Shown piece by piece: positions 57,459 through 64,000 of a stretch of 64,000 bases of DNA. The notes below the pieces were generated by a model. That model worked only from the letters and a program-made list of their open reading frames with translations, was not told where the DNA came from and did not search any database. The stretch comes from Eupeodes corollae. Lineage: Eukaryota; Arthropoda; Insecta; Diptera; Syrphidae. Each line of letters opens with the position of its first letter. Within the stretch, counting starts at the first letter, position 1. The translations under genes and the position numbers were made by a program. Location: positions 128,520,238-128,584,237 of the forward strand of contig NC_079147.1 of assembly GCF_945859685.1 (NCBI RefSeq), given 5' to 3'.

Positions 57459-59004
57459 CAGTTGTGTTCAAAAAAATAGGAGTGCCTGTTCTTTTTAGAT
57501 TAAATCGTGACTCAAAAGTTGTATAATTTATTTAAATTTATTTTTTCTTTTGTACAAAATAGGTAATCCAGTCTTTTATTATTATGCTTAAAGACTAATT
57601 TGTTTAAAACAAATAAGGTAGTGAAAACATGAATTTTATCAAAACAAAGCCAAAAGGAATTGTTCAAAATAATAGGAGTAAACAAAATAAAGTATAAAAA
57701 ACTAAAAAAAAATATTCAATATTAAGATTTTTTTGTCAGTATTTTGTGGCAAATCCTTTGTTTTTTATAATTGCTGCACATCTGCGTGGCATAGAGTTCA
57801 CAAGAGCCTGACAACGCTCAATTGGAATTTGGTTCCATGTTTCCTCGACTGCGTCCCACAACTGCCTCAAATTCAAGGGTCTTCGTCGAGAAACACCCTT
57901 TTTCACATCTGACCATAAAGTTTCTATGGGATTTAGGTCAGGCGACTGAGCTGGCCAGTCCATGACCTCAACCCCATTGACCCGAAACCATTCCTTGGCA
58001 GACTTACTGGTGTGTTTCGGGTCGTTGTCTTGTTGAAATACCCATTTAACCGGCATATTTTAACTCGCATAAGGCAGCATCACACTGGACATTATATCCA
58101 CATAAACTCGCTGGTCCATCGTGCCAATGATTTGATGTATGGGGCCAACACCAGCATATAAGAAACTGCCCCATGTCATCACTTTAGCACCTCCATGTTT
58201 TACCGTTTTAATGGTGCACCGAGGCTTAAACCCGGAATTTTCTGGACGTCGGACGTATTGCCTATAGCCAGTTCCACCGAATAAAACAATTTTGGTCTCG
58301 TCAGTCCACAAAATGTTTCGCCATTTCTCTGCAGGCCAATTAGCATGTCTTCTTGCAAATTTCAAACGAGCGGCTACATGTTTTTTTGTAAGCATCGGCA
58401 CTTTTCGTGGACTGCGAGCGGAAAGATTGTGTTCTAACAATCGCGTTCTCATTGTTACCTTTCGGCTGTAGCGAATAATACGTCGATCGTCATTTTCACT
58501 CGTTTCTCGTTTCCGTCCCCGGTTTTCGACTTTTTTTATATTTTACAGCATTTGCGATAATTTGGTCAGAGCACCCCAACATCAACTTTATATCCTTATA
58601 AGTTTTTCCTTCACTTCGCAACTTTTTTATGATTTCCCGTTTTTCGTCGGTGCAGTGTTTTTCTCGGCCCACTAAATAACCAAACTTGTTTAGATATTCG
58701 ATATTCCAACTATTTAATATTTTAATTTAGTTACTTACTGTTTATTTTTTTTAAGTTTTTGATTTTTTTTTTTACGTACAATATAACTCACACTCCTATT
58801 ATTTTGAATAGCCTGATTGAGAGTAAAGATCATTTGATCTCTGTTTACAAATGTAAACGGTTATGGATTCCAAACCAGTTCATTGTTTTATCATCTTTAA
58901 TGTCCCGTTATATTTACCGGTAGAGAAGTATACAGTATACACATGGTAAAAAAAACAATTGAGCAAATTTTGTAAAATCACTCCTATTATTTTGAACACA
59001 GCTG
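57459..59004 (-). mobile_element. Tc1-like transposon (DD34E)
   Basis: Terminal repeats begin CAGTTGTGTTCAAAAAAATA at left and mirror at right (ATTTTGAACACAGCTG), flanked by TA (57457-57458 and 59005-59006). The size (1546 bp) is normal for Tc1. One damaged transposase gene fills the interior. Insertion is into old retroelement/Helitron sequence. Confidence 0.93.
57736..58690 (-). pseudogene. Tc1 transposase with in-frame stop and frameshift
   Basis: The N-terminal helix-turn-helix part (EKREIIKKLRSEGKTYKDI) is around 58690-58530. The catalytic domain follows: ILWTDETKIVLF (first Asp), QQDNDPKHTSK (second Asp) and SPDLNPIETLWSDVK (Glu), with 34 residues between the second Asp and the Glu, i.e. 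DD34E. A TAA codon at about 58060 interrupts the otherwise continuous frame 58452-57736, and a frameshift near 58480 separates the DNA-binding part. Inactive but young. Confidence 0.92.
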
Positions 59005-59009
59005 TACAT

Positions 59010-59500
59010 GCGCTACATAATGTTATTGTTTAATTGCATCAACATCGTACACGGTGCAACGATCTTACGATAGCAATGCTGCAACTTTATTGGATGAAGG
59101 CAGAAACGCTCATTCAGCATATTTAAAATAACCCAGACGCGGTGTGCAACATAAAAAAACAATTATCCATGGCCACAGTGCTGAAACAGTGTAAAATTAT
59201 AATCTGGGATGAATACTCTATGGCAAACAAACATTCGTTACTGCAGATGAAACTGGATTCCTAAACCGGTCGACTTCTGCAAGATTATTGATTTACAAGA
59301 TCCTCTCACTGAACAAGCAAGCCACCGCATAATTTAGAACTGAAAGTTGGACATCCGAAAATGTTGCTTCGTAATTTTAACGAACCACGGTTGTCCTACG
59401 GTACGCGATTAGTAATTTAAAAATGTATGAAAAATCTTATCGAAGCCATTATACTATTACCGCGAATGCCTATTATACCCACAGATAGGTCTTAAACTTG
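59010..59500 (+). pseudogene. Helitron helicase fragment, upstream part
   Basis: Plus-strand pieces of a PIF1-like helicase: a WDEYSMANKHS-like Walker B region near 59205, then LELKVGHPKMLLRNFNEPRL, YGTRLVI and KNLIEAIILLPRMPIIPTD. This is the C-terminal half of the Rep/helicase protein of Helitrons, with stops. The RAG1-like element interrupts it after 59500. Confidence 0.8.
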
Positions 59501-59504
59501 GCCA

Positions 59505-62105
59505 AACATATTTTTTTCTCTATCGCTTAAATAGTTCTTATTATTCAATTTTAACATTAATAATAACTAAAAAAAGAAATGTTTGAATAATGAAACAAAG
59601 TTTTTATTTACTCTTCAGTACTATTTTCGTCAATATTGTCAAAAGAAATGTTATTTTCCGATAGAAAATTAATAACACCAGTTAATAAGGGTTTCCTTTT
59701 ATTTGTATTATATCTCATGCCGGTTATTATTGGATCAGATGTTAGATGAAGCCTATTAAAAACATCCATATTGCAATTAACACGAGAAAACTTTCATGAA
59801 TAGCTTATACGGTATAAGCGAATATGTTTGTTTCGTGCTTCTGTTGCTTCCTCTGAAAGCTGTTCTTTTGGAAGAATAGCTTTTTTAATTACCTCGGATC
59901 CATGAATTAGCACCTTATGCATTGTAGGAGACATTGGGTAAAACTTATATAAGTATCGTCCGTTTCTTGACAATACTTTTCAAACGCTTCAGTATTGATT
60001 TTAAATCCGGAGCACAATATATCTAAAACAATTTTAAGACGATACAATAAATGTTTATCTATTCCCGTTATAGCTGCTGATATTTCATATGAATCAAAAA
60101 ATCTTCTGCTGGTATTTCCATCATTTGTATTGCCAAAATTCGATTTTGGGATATTCACTACGTGTCCGAGTTGTTGCCTGAACTGAATTTCTTTCTTTCT
60201 TCTTTCTACTAATTGTTTTTCGTCACTCGTAAGTCTAACATTCCTTTTTTTCACAGGCAATCTGTAAGCTACATGTAATATGGTCTCAAAAAACCGTATA
60301 CGAGGATGGAGCAAGGAAAGACCGAAGTCAAAATTTTCTTTCATGCAGGGTCTTTTCTTTTTTAAGTCATTAAACTCATGTAAAAGGGCTTCACAAATAT
60401 AGCACCTGGCCGAAGATTTGGTATGCGTTGTGGCATTGCAAACCTTACCATCTACCATGGTGAATAACAAGTTATGTTTTATAAACATATCATCAACTTC
60501 TGTAGCGGAAAGCGCAGAAATTTGTGATTTCACGTAGTCTATTTCTTCGTTGATAACATCGTGTGTTTCTTTGATGAATCGAATTCTTATTGGTCACCAA
60601 TAGCAAGGTGACGATGGGGTTGGATTTTGTCAAAGAATTTTCTTTTCAAGACCATAAAGCAACTGTAGTGGAACAACAGAGCTTTGAAAAATATTGGCAT
60701 CAGAGTCAGCTTGGTTTTCAAATTTCATTTTATATTGACTGTTGAGACCCATCACAACCCCATTTACTTATCAAAATTAATGATTTTTTATCTTCCTCAC
60801 TTAAAAGCTCTACAGCATTCCCAAGATGTTTTATACTTTCACTTCAGCACATGTCTCGGTTATGGAGTGAATTTCAGGGTAGCATTCTTTTTTAACCTTT
60901 TAAAGCACAGTAGCAAAACAAAAATGGTTTGTTAGTTTCTCTAACGATTTCATAATGGGATTTAGTAAGTCCTGCTTCCGTAAACATAGAAAGAGCACGT
61001 TAGGGTGATAATTGATATGGTTGGTTTGCAGTGTTATTATTTTTGGCCGCAACGTATTGCTTTGCTCTTCTAGGACTTTTAATTAGGTCCTTAACGATTT
61101 TTGAAGCATTGACATTCCCTGTCTCGCGAAACTTTATTTGTGTTGCTTTAGTCAGCTCTTCTACGTTATTTGATCTCAGGTCTTCCGTTCTGCGTCTTTT
61201 GCTCCTATTACTTGAATCGCCAAAAGATTTCTGAGGACCACCTCGACTGAGACCTATGCTAGCACAAAATTGTATATGTACCTATAAATCACTTAAATAT
61301 ATTTTGTTATTGACCTACCTGCAATAGGTAACGATACCATTCCATTAAGCCACTCAGCATTTTTTTTCTCAAACAATGATTTTGTTTTTCGGACAGCTAA
61401 CCATTTTTCTTTAAACTGGTGTTTTATAACAGATAACTTTTTTTTGCTTCAACTATTTTTTAACTATAATGACTCAAAATTTCTTGTTGCATATAATCCA
61501 ATATATAACTCACTTCGAAACCTCAATCCAGATGATCCTATTTACGAATTTAAAGCAAATTAACACCAAACAAAAAAATTTAAAAATTTTAATTATCAAC
61601 AAACAATACACAATATTTAATAAAATGGCTCTTTTTGGCGGCTGATTCTTTTATTACAGACTTTTATATACATAACTTCACATAACAAAACAAATTTCAT
61701 TACATAGAAACACTTAGAAACATAACAAAATTCTTTTTAAACTAAAAAGATCGACACATTTACTCACAATTCACGTAAACCGAAGATATACCTTATTTTC
61801 ACAAATATTACATCAATAAATATCTAACAACTAAATAAATACCTGATCTACGATTATCCATAGCGTTTTTAATGAAAAAACAAAAAAAAAAACAAAAGTA
61901 TATCGATTTTTCTAATCCTCTATATCCACGTTTTTTCCTAACTTCAGCAGACAGTTTAAACAATTGTTGACTTTTTAATGATCCCGTTGCACTTGGTGAC
62001 TAGATAAAGCTTGAAAGGTTTCGATTTTGCATGCACTTACTACTAAGCTTTTCAGAAAATAACAAATCAGGGTTGCCAATTGAGAAAAAAAAATGCATTT
62101 TGGCC
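59505..62105 (-). mobile_element. RAG1/Transib-like DNA transposon inserted in the Helitron
   Basis: Sequence between the two Helitron helicase halves. The ends show an approximate inverted repeat, TTGGCCAAACATATTTTTTT at left and AAAATGCATTTTGGCCA at right. A target duplication is not obvious. The interior encodes, on the minus strand, a transposase resembling RAG1. The canonical Transib CAC end is not seen, so either the ends are misplaced or this is a related, non-canonical group. Confidence 0.7.
59625..61480 (-). pseudogene. RAG1-like transposase, damaged
   Basis: In order on the minus strand: FKEKWLAVRKTKSLFEKKNA (about 61430), a possible ~60-bp intron (about 61318-61259), GGPQKSFGDSSNRSKRRRTE, LILISKWGCDGSQQS (candidate first Asp, codon 60753-60751), NLLFTMVDGKVCNAT (second Asp, 60452-60450), RCYIC (zinc C-x2-C), GNTNDGNTSRRFF, and in the C-terminal part MHKVLIHGSEVI (H-x4-H) then LSEEATEARNKHIRLYR (candidate Glu near 59841). 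RAG1 has the same order of Asp, Asp, ZnC2, ZnH2 and Glu. The middle frame 60533-59907 is 208 codons; stops and frameshifts flank it, so it is a pseudogene. Confidence 0.75.
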
Positions 62106-62109
62106 ATGT

Positions 62110-62400
62110 TTTGCATCCATATACCTCTCTGTGCGCCATCAATTTCCAATAAGATTGGCATTTACAATGACTATCGATAAGTCTCATGGCCAAACGATAA
62201 CTGTCTGCGTTTTACATTTGAGCACTTCATGTTTTTCACACGGACAATTATTCGTGGCGTGTTCTCGAGTGGGCAAACCATCCAGTTTGTTTGTATTGCC
62301 GAAAGATGGGATCACCAAAAGTATTTTTCACTTTGTTCCATAAAGAGATTGATATTGTTTTTTTTTTTATAGCATAGTCATAATTAGCGATATGTATATA
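62110..62400 (+). pseudogene. Helitron helicase C-terminal end
   Basis: Reads RHQFPIRLAFTMTIDKSHGQ, then CFSHGQLFVACSRVGKPSSL and a stop at 62341. These are motifs V-VI of PIF1-type helicases. It directly continues the fragment ending near 59500. The Helitron 3' end probably lies between here and 62540; no clear hairpin plus CTRR end was located. Confidence 0.85.
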
Positions 62401-62539
62401 ATTTTAAAGAATTAATTTTAATAAATAAAACAAAATTGTTTGTTGATCCTTACACACTTACAATAAGTTATTTATTTCCATCAAAATAGTCTCTAGAAAT
62501 GAATTATATGACAAAACAACGTTTTATTTATATATTTTT

Positions 62540-62770
62540 AAAAACACTCCATTCATCATGCACTGGAATGTGGAATTTTTTAGCCCAAATGGCATACGTA
62601 AGAATTCATAATGTCCTGAAGGTGTTGAGAATTCTGTTTTCTCTATATCACTTGCATAGTTTTTGATTTAATGTAACACTTTGGCTAATTCTTAATTAGA
62701 CAAATATTGACATCTTCCTAGCTTATCAAGTAATTCATCTATATTAGAAATCGGATGTTTAAACTCAATT
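62540..62770 (-). pseudogene. Gypsy/errantivirus RT fragment
   Basis: Minus strand: ISNIDELLDKLGRCQYLS, then GHYEFLRMPFGLKNSTFQCM. This is the RT segment immediately before the YLDDI box, which is found at 57400 on the same strand, consistent with one element split by the intervening insertions. Confidence 0.75.
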
Positions 62771-62892
62771 GTTTTTTCTTGATCTTCTTATAATCTATTA
62801 CGATTCAAATTTTTTTCTAATCAGAATTATCTTCCTTTTCTCAAATAGGAGATGGATAAGGTGAAATACTTTTTCTAATACTTTCATCTTTA

Positions 62893-63311
62893 AGCCTAGT
62901 ACGCTGCTGATGCGAAACGAAATTTTTCGGTGGTCTCCAAATGTAGAGCGAAATTAAAACGAAAACCACAACGGAAAAATATTTGTGTAGAGTTCTGTCA
63001 GCTGTGGAAAACAAAAACACCGAAAGTCACGAGTAAACAATTTTCAATTTTGATTTGTAAACAATTTTTTCCAATAAATAAATTAAACGTCAAAATTTCG
63101 CAAGCAATTAATATACCGGGCAATTAAATTGAGAACGAAAAGAGTGGAGAATTGTACTAAAAAATCTAGTACAGCTATCCACTAAAATGACACATTTCGT
63201 TGTTCAGCAGCGTACTGAAAAACGAAAAGCACAGCGAAATTTTTCGTTTATGATTTCGTCATGTCATTTTTGTATGGGAAATTTCGTTTCGCATCAGCAG
63301 CGTACTAGGCT
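62893..63311. mobile_element. Harbinger-type MITE
   Basis: Inverted ends AGCCTAGTACGCTGCTGATG and the complement (about 32 bp), flanked by a TTA duplication (62890-62892, 63312-63314). It is 419 bp and non-coding. TTA is the usual PIF/Harbinger target. An extra partial copy of the end (CAGCAGCGTACT) occurs internally near 63205. Confidence 0.85.
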
Positions 63312-63399
63312 TTAAGCATTTATGATATTTGCCTGTTTATTTCTTTTTCGTGTCTTTTTGGGTATCTATATTCTATCAATTGTTTGTGTAGTGAAACTA

Positions 63400-64000
63400 A
63401 GTTTGTCTCCTTACTTATACAAGAGATCCTTATTGTTATGAAGAAAAAATTCTAATTTTTTTTTTCCTCATTACTAAAATCCAATCATCTGGGTCTAGGT
63501 GTATGATTTTAATTATAATTGTTATACTGTCCATTTTGTATATATGATTTGGGTTGCCATTTATTTCCTTGTCTGAATGAATTGTGTGCTTTATTTTGGT
63601 TACTTTGTTGTTTTTTGTATCGTATTGTTTGTTATGTGTATTTTCATCGTTTATTACTATTCTCATATGCTTTGGCAATGAAAGTTTTTAATGCCATTTC
63701 AATGTTTCTGTGTATGTCCTGTTGTTGCCCATCTTGTACAAATTTGTGTATATAATTATAAAAGCTTTATACCGAGATACGTCACCCCGATATTGTGCGT
63801 TTCTTCGAGATTCATATAACTGTATGTAGGTATAATATTATTCACATTTGCAATACAAATTGGCAAATCTAGTTTACGTCCATCGAAGCATTGAATTCTT
63901 TCAATATACTGAAGCGGATTTTAAATTAAGGCTTTAATTACCTAGTTATTGTGTTGTCTGTTGTCTGTTGTTGCTGTTGCTTTTGTTTCTGCTGTTGCTG
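63400..64000 (-). pseudogene. Gypsy/errantivirus gag remnant
   Basis: Minus-strand pieces rich in N, Q, K and R (for example NKAHNSFRQGNKWQPKSYIQ near 63560) and a glutamine-rich CAG run at the window edge, in the position gag should occupy upstream of the RT at 62770. No protease is identified. The right end is cut by the window. Confidence 0.45.

Overview
The window is a piece of a fly (dipteran) nuclear genome: AT-rich, with short GT-AG introns, a recognisable Drosophila-type host gene, and dipteran transposable-element (TE) families in every region. It has no bacterial features, operons or CRISPR arrays.

The anchor is one host gene on the minus strand: sip3, the fly HRD1/synoviolin ER ubiquitin ligase. 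Five coding exons are visible (45844-45710, 30050-29994, 29512-29324, 17819-17440, 16725-16600). They join in frame and encode the multi-pass membrane domain up to the first two RING cysteines; the rest of the RING lies beyond the left edge. Two introns are very large (15.7 kb and 11.5 kb), a third extends at least 16.6 kb, and all are packed with TEs. A second host candidate is a plus-strand first coding exon at 54201-54359. A small two-exon plus-strand reading frame (16116-16440) lies antisense inside the last sip3 intron.

Layout. 1-3.8 kb: decayed BEL/Pao (roo-like) retrovirus-like element with env and 3' LTR. 3.9-4.6 kb: decayed exon interrupted by a SINE. 5.0-6.1 kb: LINE-A followed by another SINE. 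7.1-14.6 kb: minus-strand Gypsy element split by a complete 3.4-kb DNA transposon (7528-10922) with long inverted repeats, an 8-bp duplication and an intact 763-codon ORF. 14.6-16.6 kb: LINE end, a repeat, the small two-exon frame. 16.6-45.8 kb: sip3 with intronic LINE-A, -B, -C, -D, I-type and Jockey-type elements, a Penelope element, SINEs, a Harbinger-like deletion derivative, and env and Tc1 remnants. 47.5-52.9 kb: LINE-B copies in the same orientation. 55.2-64 kb: an errantivirus-like element with nested insertions (Helitron, RAG1/Transib-like transposon, Tc1, Harbinger-type MITE).

Most notable: (1) the intact transposon at 7.5-10.9 kb, whose superfamily I cannot assign; (2) a RAG1-like transposase at 59.6-61.5 kb; (3) a tRNA-derived SINE family whose last ~33 bases match the end of LINE-A, pointing to LINE-A as its mobilising partner. 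Boundaries of decayed elements are approximate. Identities were made by reading motifs, not by database search.
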